The notes beneath the pieces are model-generated. The model saw only the letters and a list, made by a program, of their open reading frames with translations, ran no database searches and had not been told where the DNA came from. Source: a virus. From it: 64,000 nt of DNA. The DNA lies in the IMG/VR virus record IMGVR_UViG_3300032313_001465, positions 62,001 through 126,000 of that record; one strand, written 5' to 3'. The position numbers and the translations under genes were made by a program. Below, in pieces: positions 41,996 through 49,697 of the stretch. Position 1 is the first letter of the stretch, and the number at the start of each line of letters is the position of its first letter.

Positions 41996-42000
41996 ATAAG

Positions 42001-42813
42001 ATGAACAATAGACTCACTCGACTAATTAAAGAAGTATTATCATCCCCACCTAAAAAAGATTGTGGATGTGGTTGTCATGGAAAATGTACCAAATCCCCTA
42101 CATTAAACGAAAATTTAGGAGTTAAAGTAATTATGACTGAAAATATGAAGTATCATATTGATAACAAAAAACCACTAATCGAAAATACATTCCGCTATGG
42201 TTCAAAAGCATTTTTAGATTTATGGGCTGAAGCTAGATACTTATATTCACGTGATGCTATTGATTTAAGTGAATCTGATAAACAAATTATTTTAGAAACA
42301 CATTTAGGAGAACGTGGTTTATTTAATGGTGAATTAGTTCCATTAGATTTACCTATGGAAGAATTAGACGAAAATACAGATGATGTAGTGGCAGTATTGA
42401 ATAATCCTAACATAGCTGACGACGTAAAGTCAATGTTATTCAACGCATATAAAAACGGACAATTAACATCTACCCAAGTAATCAATATAATTAAAAAAAC
42501 CGTTAAAGAGCATTTAAACGAAGCAGAATTTAAAGGTAAAGAAGTACAATTAGGTAAACCTAAACGTGGCGGTTCTAAAAAATTCTTTGTATATGTAAAA
42601 GATCCTAAAACCAAGAAAGTTAAAAAAGTATCATTTGGAGATACAACTGGATTGTCAACTAAAATAAATAACCCCAAAGCAAGACAAGCTTTTGCCGCTC
42701 GTCATAAGTGTGGTACTGGGGAACCTAAAACAAGTGCTAAATATTGGTCATGTCGTTTACCTCGTTACAGCAAGCTTTTAGGATTAAAGAATTCATTTTC
42801 AGGATTTTGGTAG
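42001..42813 (+). CDS. leader-bearing Cys-rich protein with a DUF5872-like C-terminus, 270 aa
   Basis: Begins 'MNNRLTRLIKEVLSSPPKKD' then a cysteine cluster CGCGCHGKC (21-29) likely to bind metal. The middle is acidic. The basic C-terminal ~90 residues ('KKFFVYVKDPKTKKVKKVSF' to 'KYWSCRLPRYSKLLGL') form a domain I have seen repeatedly in phage virion-associated proteins. Followed by a homing endonuclease insertion. Confidence 0.6.
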   Translation: MNNRLTRLIKEVLSSPPKKDCGCGCHGKCTKSPTLNENLGVKVIMTENMKYHIDNKKPLIENTFRYGSKAFLDLWAEARYLYSRDAIDLSESDKQIILETHLGERGLFNGELVPLDLPMEELDENTDDVVAVLNNPNIADDVKSMLFNAYKNGQLTSTQVINIIKKTVKEHLNEAEFKGKEVQLGKPKRGGSKKFFVYVKDPKTKKVKKVSFGDTTGLSTKINNPKARQAFAARHKCGTGEPKTSAKYWSCRLPRYSKLLGLKNSFSGFW

Positions 42814-42845
42814 ACTCATATATTCCAGTAAACTGCCTTAATCCT

Positions 42846-42875
42846 GTCATATGTATGATAAATACATAATATGAC
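42846..42875 (+). promoter_or_regulatory. hairpin that hides the start codon of the next gene
   Basis: GTCATAT (42846-42852) pairs with ATATGAC (42869-42875), which contains the ATG, and inside it TGTAT (42852-42856) pairs with ATACA (42862-42866) around GATAA. T4 homing endonuclease mRNAs use similar hairpins to block early translation. Confidence 0.55.
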
Positions 42876-43656
42876 AAAAATATATTATTTACATAGAGGA
42901 AACAACATTCCATTTTATATTGGGAAAACTATAAATGAAAAGGATAGAAAACACCAACATAAAAACAAGTTAGGGAAAGATGTAACTTTAGAAATTATAG
43001 ATGAAATTCCCACAAAGGAATGGAGATATTGGGAAGAATTTTATATTTCACTTTTTAAACATTGGGGATTTAAATTAGAAAATAAAAATAATGGTGGTTG
43101 TGGTAGTATAGGAGGTTATAAAAACCCCTTAACCTCAGAAGCCCATAAAGGGAGAATTAGCCCAAATAAAAATAAAGGGAAAAAAATAATCCAATATGAC
43201 TTAACAGGAAAATTTATTAATGAATGGGATAACATAAATGAGGCCATACTCACCTTAAATCTTACAATAACTAATGAAAGTATTCGTCAATGTTTAATTG
43301 GTAAAAGTAAAAAATCAGCTAATTTTATCTGGAGAAATTTAACCCAAGATTACCCAATCCATTTATCTAGTAACGAAGTAGAATATATATTAAAAAAAAC
43401 AAATGGTCCTAAAGGTCAAAAACTTAATACCGGAGAAAAAATCAGCCAATCTTTAAAAGGAAAACGAAAATCCCCTCAATTCATAAAAAATATAAGTAAA
43501 CCTGTAGCTCAATATGATAAACAAGGAAACTATCTTACACAATATAAAAGTATCACAGAAGCCGCTTTGGCTGTTAATGGATGGAACGAAAACATATGTC
43601 AGTGTTGTAAAGGAAACAAAAAATCATCAGCTGGATATTTTTGGCAATATTTATAA
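42871..43656 (+). CDS. GIY-YIG homing endonuclease with NUMOD1 modules
   Basis: A 261-aa protein. 'MTKIYYLHRGNNIPFYIGKT' is the GIY-YIG core and 'EWRYWEEFYISLF' the following helix. Then 'GGYKNPLTSEAHKGRISPNK' resembles a NUMOD3-type motif, and two NUMOD1-type modules end in 'KSANFIWRNL' and 'SSAGYFWQYL'. It is inserted between two cargo-like genes and directly precedes the second LRR copy. Confidence 0.8.
   Translation: MTKIYYLHRGNNIPFYIGKTINEKDRKHQHKNKLGKDVTLEIIDEIPTKEWRYWEEFYISLFKHWGFKLENKNNGGCGSIGGYKNPLTSEAHKGRISPNKNKGKKIIQYDLTGKFINEWDNINEAILTLNLTITNESIRQCLIGKSKKSANFIWRNLTQDYPIHLSSNEVEYILKKTNGPKGQKLNTGEKISQSLKGKRKSPQFIKNISKPVAQYDKQGNYLTQYKSITEAALAVNGWNENICQCCKGNKKSSAGYFWQYL
43647..43656 (+). 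promoter_or_regulatory. late-type ATATTTAT motif at the endonuclease gene end
   Basis: ATATTTATAA covers the last codons and stop of the endonuclease gene and ends 3 nt before the LRR start. Confidence 0.45.
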
Positions 43657-43659
43657 TAA

Positions 43660-44076
43660 ATGATAAAACTTTTAGATCTTTTACGCGAAGAAAAGCTTGA
43701 TATCCTTAAACCTAGACGCTCTGAGGAAGAACGCCAAGCTAACTTTCTCATTGCAACCAATAAAAAAATTGAACAATACATAAAGGATGGAGGCAAAGGT
43801 GATCTTAATCTACAAAATACCCCAATTACTACATTACCAAATGATTTAACAGTTGGAGGTAATCTTTATTTAGATGGTAGTAAAATTACTACATTACCAA
43901 ATGGTCTAAAGGTTGGTGGTTATCTTGATTTAGATAATACTAAAATTTCCACATTACCAAATGATCTAAAAGTTGGTAGTGATCTTGATTTAAGAAATAC
44001 TCCAATAAGTGAAAAATATTCCGAAGAAGAAATTAAAAAAATGGTTCCCGGAGTAAAAGGCGATATTTATACATAA
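43660..44076 (+). CDS. leucine-rich-repeat protein 2 (paralogue)
   Basis: A 138-aa protein. The leader and first 45 residues are almost the same as LRR protein 1 at 33.3 kb (MIKLLDLLREEKLDILKPRR), the C-terminal cap is also shared ('SEEEIKKMVPGVKGDIYT'), but only about three 20-residue repeats lie between. Repeat number has changed by unequal recombination or slippage after a recent duplication. Likely protein-binding; possibly head-packaged. Confidence 0.75.
   Translation: MIKLLDLLREEKLDILKPRRSEEERQANFLIATNKKIEQYIKDGGKGDLNLQNTPITTLPNDLTVGGNLYLDGSKITTLPNGLKVGGYLDLDNTKISTLPNDLKVGSDLDLRNTPISEKYSEEEIKKMVPGVKGDIYT
44063..44072 (+). promoter_or_regulatory. late-type ATATTTAT motif inside the LRR2 gene end
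   Basis: ATATTTATAC in the last codons of the LRR2 gene, 14 nt upstream of the ferritin start; same arrangement as at 33.8 kb. Confidence 0.4.
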
Positions 44077-44086
44077 ACATAAAATA

Positions 44087-44632
44087 ATGAACAAACTAAA
44101 CAACTTAAACGAAATTACATCAGCTAACCAAGCTGATATCAAAATCCCAAATACTCTATCCCCAGATGTAACTAAAATGTTAATCGAAAGAATAGGAGAT
44201 GAATATACTGCTCATTATTTTTATAGAAATGCATCTAACTGGTGTGATGATAAAGCATATAAAAAAGCAGCCGCATTTTTTAAAGCCGAAGCTGAAAGCG
44301 AATTAACACATGCCGAAAAATTACAAACATATTTAACAGGATGGAATATAATGCCTATCATTCCTCCAGTAAAAATGATCCCTTCATTCACTAATCTTAT
44401 TGATATAGTAAACAAAGCATATGAAATGGAATACAATTTATTCTTATCATACAATTCAAATTCATCATCTGTTTTTCCTACTGACTTAGCAACTTTTGAT
44501 TTTTTACAAGAATTAAGACAAATCCAAAACCAGGCAATAGCTGAATATTCTGATTTATTAAATGCAGCTCAATTAGTTAATGTGTCTAATAATTTTGAAT
44601 TATTATACTTCGAAGGAAAATATTTTAAATAA
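44087..44632 (+). CDS. ferritin-like protein
   Basis: A 181-aa four-helix protein. 'RIGDEYTAHYFYRNASNWCD' supplies Glu39 and 'AEAESELTHAEKLQTYL' the ExxH pair (Glu72/His75); a second-pair 'AYEMEYNLFLSY' and a late 'QAIAEYSDLL' complete the di-iron pattern. Ferritins oxidise and store iron or protect DNA. The short N-terminus 'MNKLNNLNEITSANQ' contains an LNE site, so it too may be packaged in the head. Phage ferritins are uncommon. Confidence 0.75.
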   Translation: MNKLNNLNEITSANQADIKIPNTLSPDVTKMLIERIGDEYTAHYFYRNASNWCDDKAYKKAAAFFKAEAESELTHAEKLQTYLTGWNIMPIIPPVKMIPSFTNLIDIVNKAYEMEYNLFLSYNSNSSSVFPTDLATFDFLQELRQIQNQAIAEYSDLLNAAQLVNVSNNFELLYFEGKYFK

Positions 44633-45007
44633 GTGATTAAGCTTATAGACATATTCAATCAACTTCTTCAAGAAGAAAAAGAAAAACGTGATAGATGTTT
44701 ACGTATTGCTGATCGCAAATACGATAAACCATCTGCTTATAAATCAGGAGCCGTTGTAAGGTGTCGTAAAGGAGAGATTTGGAAAGACTTAAAAGAAGAA
44801 GAATCACTCCATAAATGGTTTAAACGTTCTGGTCCTAAAGGTAAAGAAGGTGGATGGGTAGATTGCAACGCACCTGATGGTAGTGGAGGATATAAAGCAT
44901 GTGGTAGAAAAAAAGGTGAAAAACGTTCTAAATACCCATCTTGTCGTCCTACACCTGCACAATGTAAATCACCTGGAAAAGGTAAAAAATGGGGAAAAAC
45001 AAAATGA
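44633..45007 (+). CDS. leader-bearing basic Cys protein (DUF5872-like), 124 aa
   Basis: Starts with GTG: 'MIKLIDIFNQLLQEEKEKRD', the cargo leader, which supports this start. The C-terminal 'LHKWFKRSGPKGKEGGWVDC' and 'YKACGRKKGEKRSKYPSCRP' make a basic Cys-containing domain that I associate with DUF5872. Probably nucleic-acid binding; unproven. It follows the ferritin stop with no gap. Confidence 0.65.
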   Translation: MIKLIDIFNQLLQEEKEKRDRCLRIADRKYDKPSAYKSGAVVRCRKGEIWKDLKEEESLHKWFKRSGPKGKEGGWVDCNAPDGSGGYKACGRKKGEKRSKYPSCRPTPAQCKSPGKGKKWGKTK

Positions 45008-45702
45008 TCAAACTATCAGATATCTTAAAAGAAATTATTGAGGGAACTTGTGGATATAATACAGATGTTAAAACAGGTAAAAAATTAGATACACCTGGTG
45101 GATTAAAAGAAGTAGATCCTAAAAAAGGAACAGGTAAAAAACCTAAGGGATCAGGTCGTCGTTTATACACAGATGAAAATCCAAAAGATACTGTATCTAT
45201 TAAATTCAAAACTAAAGAAGATATAGTTGATACATTAAATAAAGATTCATTTAAAGCTAAATCCCACGCTCGCCAATCCCAAATTATTAATTTAATACAC
45301 CAACGCGTTAGAGCTGCATATGGTAAAGCAAAAGATCCTGAAGTAAAATCTAGATTAAAACGCGCTCTAGACTATATTGAATCTCGTAAAGAATCATCTA
45401 AAAAGAAAACAGAACGTTTAAATAAGCTAAAAGAAACATCAGACCCACAATCAGGTAAAGCAGCACCTTATGGTTCAGGATATGCTCCTGTTAAAGAATT
45501 AGTAACAGATACAGAAGTTATCTGTGATAACTGTGGATGGGAATGGGATATTGAAGATGGAGGGGAAGATTTATATATTTGTCATAAATGTGGTCATGAT
45601 AATACTCCAGAACAATTAAATGAAAAATGTTGGAAAGGATATACTCAAAAAGGTATGAAAACAATGTTTGGTAAAAAATATCCAAATTGTGTAAAAAAAT
45701 AA
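45004..45702 (+). CDS. leader-bearing zinc-finger protein, 232 aa
   Basis: Starts 'MIKLSDILKEIIEG' at an ATGA overlap with the previous gene; an ATG 15 nt upstream is less likely because the leader alignment begins here. The C-terminal half has a four-cysteine zinc ribbon ('VICDNCGWEWDI' and 'YICHKCGHDN') and ends 'CWKGYTQKGMKTMFGKKYPN', a module found on several phage proteins. The middle is basic and helical. Confidence 0.65.
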   Translation: MIKLSDILKEIIEGTCGYNTDVKTGKKLDTPGGLKEVDPKKGTGKKPKGSGRRLYTDENPKDTVSIKFKTKEDIVDTLNKDSFKAKSHARQSQIINLIHQRVRAAYGKAKDPEVKSRLKRALDYIESRKESSKKKTERLNKLKETSDPQSGKAAPYGSGYAPVKELVTDTEVICDNCGWEWDIEDGGEDLYICHKCGHDNTPEQLNEKCWKGYTQKGMKTMFGKKYPNCVKK

Positions 45703-45703
45703 C

Positions 45704-45713
45704 ATATTTATAA
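45704..45713 (+). promoter_or_regulatory. late-type ATATTTAT motif
   Basis: ATATTTATAA in an 18-nt intergenic gap, ending 7 nt before the next start. Confidence 0.5.
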
Positions 45714-45720
45714 TTAAACA

Positions 45721-46038
45721 ATGGTAAAACTACTTCAATTACTAACTGAAGCTAAAGAAAGCTTTGAACAATTTGCTACAAATCGTTTAGCAGGTGCTGA
45801 AAAAATTATAGCTAATGCCAAAGAAAAGGGTGGTGATGCTTTATTAACATACACCCACTTTAAAATAAAACCATCTTACTATAAAAAAGCTATAGATGGG
45901 AAATTTGATAAAGAATCCGCTAAAAAAGAATTTGAGCAAACATACAAAAAAATATCATTAGATATGACTCAAACTGAATTTCAAAGAGAGGTTGGTCGTT
46001 TAGAAGTATTAGGTGAACTATTAATAAGAGAAAAATAA
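45721..46038 (+). CDS. leader-bearing hypothetical protein, 105 aa
   Basis: Begins 'MVKLLQLLTEAKESFEQFAT', the cargo leader with an LTE/A site. The rest is a basic helical domain ('HFKIKPSYYKKAIDGKFDKE'). No family recognised. Confidence 0.6.
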   Translation: MVKLLQLLTEAKESFEQFATNRLAGAEKIIANAKEKGGDALLTYTHFKIKPSYYKKAIDGKFDKESAKKEFEQTYKKISLDMTQTEFQREVGRLEVLGELLIREK

Positions 46039-46039
46039 T

Positions 46040-46459
46040 ATGATTAAATTAACAGATATATTAAACGAAGCAGAGATAAATAAATGTCCGTCTCCAACTC
46101 AAAGTATTGAGTTAAACCTTCAAAATAGACAGAAGGCAATTAATGAATATGGATATGGTCCCTTAAATCCTAATGAACCTAATGAAAAGTTTTGGCAAGC
46201 TAAAGCAGATATGTGGAAACTTGATTCTGTAAAAGAGGCTAAAACATCACGTTGTGGTAATTGTGCGGCATTTGATGTTACAGAAAAAACACTAAATTGT
46301 ATAGCTAAAGGAATAGGAAACGATGAAGGATCAGAAGATCCATTTGACGTAATTAAAGCAGGACAATTAGGATATTGTAGGTTTTTAAAATTCAAATGTG
46401 CTGCTGCTCGAACTTGCGATGCTTGGGTTGTTGGTGGTCCAATTAAAGATCCAATGTAA
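46040..46459 (+). CDS. leader-bearing cysteine-rich protein, 139 aa
   Basis: Begins 'MIKLTDILNEAEINK', very close in form to the T4 internal-protein leader MKTYQEFIAEA. Six cysteines at 72, 75, 87, 113, 120 and 126 ('RCGNCAAFDV', 'GYCRFLKFKCAAARTCDAWV') suggest a zinc or iron-sulfur site; similar phage proteins are sometimes annotated as high-potential iron-sulfur-like. The metal is not decided by sequence alone. Confidence 0.65.
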   Translation: MIKLTDILNEAEINKCPSPTQSIELNLQNRQKAINEYGYGPLNPNEPNEKFWQAKADMWKLDSVKEAKTSRCGNCAAFDVTEKTLNCIAKGIGNDEGSEDPFDVIKAGQLGYCRFLKFKCAAARTCDAWVVGGPIKDPM

Positions 46460-46722
46460 TGAAACCATATACTGACGTTTTAACAACGGAAAATACAATT
46501 ATTAGGGAGTTTGGTGATAACATAGACCCCGTTGAATTAAAATGGCATATGGACTCTTCTTCCCGCCACGTTACCATTTTAGAGGGTAAAGGATGGAAAT
46601 ATCAAGAAGATAATAAATTACCTTTGGAACTTAACGAAGGGGATTGTATATTTATACCAAAACAAACATTTCACCGTATTTATAAAGGAACAACCCCATT
46701 AAAAATAAAAATTAAACAATGA
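46459..46722 (+). CDS. small cupin-domain protein, 87 aa
   Basis: 'VELKWHMDSSSRHVTILEGK' and 'LNEGDCIFIPKQTFHRIYKG' are the two cupin motifs with metal-binding histidines, and the size fits a single-domain cupin. It could bind a metal or small ligand; enzymatic role unknown. It overlaps the preceding stop by 1 nt and the next gene by 4 nt. Confidence 0.7.
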   Translation: MKPYTDVLTTENTIIREFGDNIDPVELKWHMDSSSRHVTILEGKGWKYQEDNKLPLELNEGDCIFIPKQTFHRIYKGTTPLKIKIKQ

Positions 46723-47009
46723 AAAAACCAGAATTAAAGCAAATTATTAAAGAAGAAATACAAAAGATATTAAGTGAACAGCAAAAACGTATGCAAAAGC
46801 TTGCAGGTATTAACGAAGATAACACATTTAGTGACAATTACACAGTTAGTAATGAACAATATAAATTGATGGATAGTTATGTAAATCAACGTGCACTCCG
46901 TGATTTTCTAAATGCCGCTGAAAACATGATGGAAGATTTTCATGAAGCAGGATTTCCGGCAAGAGATGCATTTTATTGGTTTTATACTAAGCTAACTGCA
47001 AATATTTAG
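46719..47009 (+). CDS. leader-bearing protein with scaffold-like motif, 96 aa
   Basis: Begins 'MKKPELKQIIKEEIQKILSE' and then 'QQKRMQKLAGINEDN'. 'RMQKLAGI' is nearly the same as the last residues of the scaffold protein (RFQKLAGII). So this small protein carries both the cargo leader and a scaffold-type peptide. Rest is helical, no domain recognised. Confidence 0.65.
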   Translation: MKKPELKQIIKEEIQKILSEQQKRMQKLAGINEDNTFSDNYTVSNEQYKLMDSYVNQRALRDFLNAAENMMEDFHEAGFPARDAFYWFYTKLTANI

Positions 47010-47044
47010 GTAGATTATATAACAGATAAAATAAGAAATGCATA

Positions 47045-47326
47045 ATGGCAAAATTAAACAAACAATTCCGACGTATGCAAAAGCTTGCAGGAATTCTTAA
47101 CGAAAACGAGGAAATAGATAATTTTATTGATGTATTAACAGATATGGCTATTAAAGCTAACATCATTAAAGACAAAGATATAAATAAAGACGAAGTAATA
47201 GATGCATTATATGATACATGGGAAGATATGGGATTTGATGATTATGAAGAAACAGGACAGGGGATTAGTACATCAGATTATAATAGATCTTTAGAAATAT
47301 TTACCAATTATATTAAAGATAAATAA
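47045..47326 (+). CDS. small acidic protein with scaffold-like N-terminal motif, 93 aa
   Basis: Begins 'MAKLNKQFRRMQKLAGILNE', the same 'RMQKLAGI' followed by an LNE site, then an acidic helical body. Probably sent into the head by the shared peptide and then processed (inference). No domain recognised. Confidence 0.6.
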   Translation: MAKLNKQFRRMQKLAGILNENEEIDNFIDVLTDMAIKANIIKDKDINKDEVIDALYDTWEDMGFDDYEETGQGISTSDYNRSLEIFTNYIKDK

Positions 47327-47337
47327 TAAAACATTTA

Positions 47338-47415
47338 AACCGATTTCATAGCCGGTTGCTCTAACAAGAGATAAAAATATGGAAGCTGTGGCTCCGATCG
47401 AAAGATTGGCGCCAC
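47338..47415 (+). ncRNA. candidate structured RNA with GAAA tetraloop
   Basis: Three hairpins in a row in a 150-nt gene-free gap: AACCG/CGGTT (47338-47357), CTCT-AACA-AGAG (47359-47370), and GTGGC-T-CCGATC-GAAA-GATTGG-C-GCCAC (47388-47415). The third has an 11-bp stem with one internal mismatch and a GNRA loop. It could be a leader element of the oxidoreductase gene, or a small RNA. Confidence 0.5.
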
Positions 47416-47420
47416 TTTTA
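47388..47420 (+). terminator. possible weak terminator
   Basis: The third hairpin of the structured region is followed by TTTTA only, so termination would be weak; it may instead be a functional RNA fold. Confidence 0.3.
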
Positions 47421-47476
47421 CTTGGAAATTTAAACAAAATTTATTACATTAAAATATAAGTTAAAATAAAGAAATA

Positions 47477-48820
47477 ATGAAAAGAGACAAAATTGTAATT
47501 GTAGGTGGAGGAGTTGCAGGTATTAGTGCTGCTACTAAACTTGTAGATAATGGTTATCCTGGAGAACTTATCACAATAATTGATATGGGTAAGGATCCAT
47601 ATAAAAGATTACCTGAAGAAGTAATGACAGGTTTCCTAGGTGCTGGAGGTTGGAGTGATGGTAAATTGACTTACCACACAGCAATTGGAGGTCAATTATC
47701 AAAATATACAGGCGAGGATAAAGCAATGGAATTAATGGATCAAGTGATTACCAATTTTAAACGTTTTCATCCTAAACCTGAAGAAGTACAATGTTCAAAT
47801 CCTGTTGAGGAACCTGAATTTATAAAACCATATTTTGGTTTACGATTGTTCCCTGTATGGCACGTTGGCACAGATTATCTATCTGAAATTGCTAAAAATT
47901 GGTACGATTATTTAGTAGAGAAAGGTGTACAATTTCACTGGGAAACTAAGGTAAATTATATTGATTTTAATGATAATTATGTTGTTGGAGAAGTTCAAGA
48001 AAAAAATATAGATTGGCATTATGATGAACTTATTTTTGCTGTAGGTAAATCAGGTATTGATTTTGCTCAAGAATTAGCTAATCAATATCAACTACCAGAC
48101 GAACCTAAATCAGTACAAATTGGTGTTCGATTTGAAGCACCACAACACCATTTCCAAAAACTAATCGATATTTCATATGATTTTAAACTTTATAGAAAAT
48201 TTGAAGATAAAGGCGTTTCGCTTCGCTCTTTTTGTACAAACAACAATGCTGCTTATGTTGCTGTAGAAGAAACATATGGAGACCATTCATATAATGGACA
48301 TGCTAAGAAAGACGAAGCATATAGAAACAATATGACTAACTTTGGTATTTTGATGGAAATTAAAGGTATTGAAGACCCATTTACTTGGTCACGTGAGGTA
48401 GTAAATAAATTACAATCAAACAACACAGGTTTATATTACAGCCCGTCTCGTACTCCTTCAATTACATCTGAAGGCAATAATGTAAGCGTAACTCAAATTA
48501 GTACTGAGGAATATTATGAGATGAAGAAAAATTTTGGAAAATATTTCAAATATGTTGAAGATTTTATAGTAGATATGAAAAAAGTATTCCCAACATTAGG
48601 TGATGATTGGGGTATTTATATTCCTGAGGTAAAATATTTATCACCTGAAGTAAAAGTAGATTACTCTAGTTTATCTCTAATAGATTACCCAAATGTACAC
48701 TTTGTTGGAGATGCTTTATCAGCTCGTGGTATAACAGTAGCAGGTTCTCAAGGTGTTTACGTAGCAGAACATATCCTTCAAAATACAGATTTCCCTGATT
48801 TTATAGAAAATTTTAATTAA
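47477..48820 (+). CDS. FAD-dependent oxidoreductase
   Basis: A 447-aa protein. 'KIVIVGGGVAGISAATKLVD' is the GxGxxG dinucleotide-binding fold at residues 10-15, 'DELIFAVGKSG' the second FAD-related strand, and 'VHFVGDALSARGITVAGSQG' the C-terminal FAD-contact motif. It resembles NAD(P)/FAD-dependent dehydrogenases of the uncharacterised 'FAD-dependent protein' group. Substrate unknown. No cargo leader, so it is probably made to act in the infected cell. An auxiliary metabolic gene. Confidence 0.8.
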   Translation: MKRDKIVIVGGGVAGISAATKLVDNGYPGELITIIDMGKDPYKRLPEEVMTGFLGAGGWSDGKLTYHTAIGGQLSKYTGEDKAMELMDQVITNFKRFHPKPEEVQCSNPVEEPEFIKPYFGLRLFPVWHVGTDYLSEIAKNWYDYLVEKGVQFHWETKVNYIDFNDNYVVGEVQEKNIDWHYDELIFAVGKSGIDFAQELANQYQLPDEPKSVQIGVRFEAPQHHFQKLIDISYDFKLYRKFEDKGVSLRSFCTNNNAAYVAVEETYGDHSYNGHAKKDEAYRNNMTNFGILMEIKGIEDPFTWSREVVNKLQSNNTGLYYSPSRTPSITSEGNNVSVTQISTEEYYEMKKNFGKYFKYVEDFIVDMKKVFPTLGDDWGIYIPEVKYLSPEVKVDYSSLSLIDYPNVHFVGDALSARGITVAGSQGVYVAEHILQNTDFPDFIENFN

Positions 48821-48825
48821 AATAT

Positions 48826-49101
48826 ATGTCTAAAAAAGAAAAATACTTCGAAACCAAAACCATGAAGATAGGAGGAGCACTCCATCATTTCTTTAGAACT
48901 GAGGAATCACCAAATTGGAAATACCATAATTTCTCAGGTCCTGCTATTGAACCTGTAGAAAGTGGAAGTACATTTAAGAAATCATATTACTTATATGGTA
49001 TTCAATATACATCTGAACAATTTAAAGAAGCAGTTAGAGATAGAGAAGGTCTTCCATTCCACAAAACGGCAGCATTTAAACAAGGATCTAACAGAACTTA
49101 G
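48826..49101 (+). CDS. hypothetical protein, 91 aa
   Basis: A small soluble protein with a 'GIQYTSEQFKEAVRDREGLP' C-terminal helix. It follows the oxidoreductase by 5 nt and is probably co-transcribed. No family recognised. Confidence 0.6.
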   Translation: MSKKEKYFETKTMKIGGALHHFFRTEESPNWKYHNFSGPAIEPVESGSTFKKSYYLYGIQYTSEQFKEAVRDREGLPFHKTAAFKQGSNRT

Positions 49102-49145
49102 TTGGGAGTATAAATAAAATTTATTATCTTATAAAAAAATAAGTT

Positions 49146-49676
49146 ATGAAAATAGGATTTGTAGGAAGCATCAGTGTTGGGAAAACCACTTTAGTAAATG
49201 AATTAGCTAAATTAGAGCAATTTAAAGAATATTATATAGCAACTGAACGTTCTAAATATTTGAGAGATTTAGGCATTCCATTAAATACAGACTCTACTTT
49301 ATTAGGTCAAACTATATTCTTATCAGAACGTTGTTCTGAATTATTAAGGGATAAGGTATTAACAGATAGAAGTATAATTGATGTAATGGCATTTACTTCT
49401 TTATCTAAATCAATGTCAAGAATAGAAATATTATCATTTTGTGATTATGCATCAAATTTTATATCTTTATACGATCATATATTTTATGTGTCTCCGGAAG
49501 GTGTAAAGTTAGAGGACAATGGAGTGAGAGCGGTTGATGCAGAATATAGAGATCAAATTGATGAAGAAATTAAATATTTATTAGGAATTTACAAATCTAA
49601 AATTAAAAACTTTCACGTAATATCAGGTACTGTTGAAGAACGTATAAAACAAGTTAAACAAGCACTTTCTTTATAA
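49146..49676 (+). CDS. NadR/AAA_28-like P-loop nucleotide kinase
   Basis: A 176-aa protein. 'MKIGFVGSISVGKTTLVNEL' has Walker A at residues 7-14, 'LTDRSIIDVMAFTSL' is the Walker B-like DR segment, and the size and order fit the NadR-type kinase domain (AAA_28). It would phosphorylate a nucleoside or nicotinamide riboside. With the nucleotidyltransferase, HAD phosphatase and oxidoreductase nearby, an NAD-related role is possible but not shown. Confidence 0.7.
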   Translation: MKIGFVGSISVGKTTLVNELAKLEQFKEYYIATERSKYLRDLGIPLNTDSTLLGQTIFLSERCSELLRDKVLTDRSIIDVMAFTSLSKSMSRIEILSFCDYASNFISLYDHIFYVSPEGVKLEDNGVRAVDAEYRDQIDEEIKYLLGIYKSKIKNFHVISGTVEERIKQVKQALSL

Positions 49677-49685
49677 TATTTATCA
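49676..49685 (+). promoter_or_regulatory. late-type ATATTTAT motif
   Basis: ATATTTATCA at the stop codon of the kinase gene, 12 nt before the next start. Confidence 0.45.
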
Positions 49686-49697
49686 TAAAAACATATA

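Noticed and set aside
42195-42677. 160-codon open frame on the - strand
   Set aside because: Antisense of a well-formed + strand gene in a region where all genes run +.
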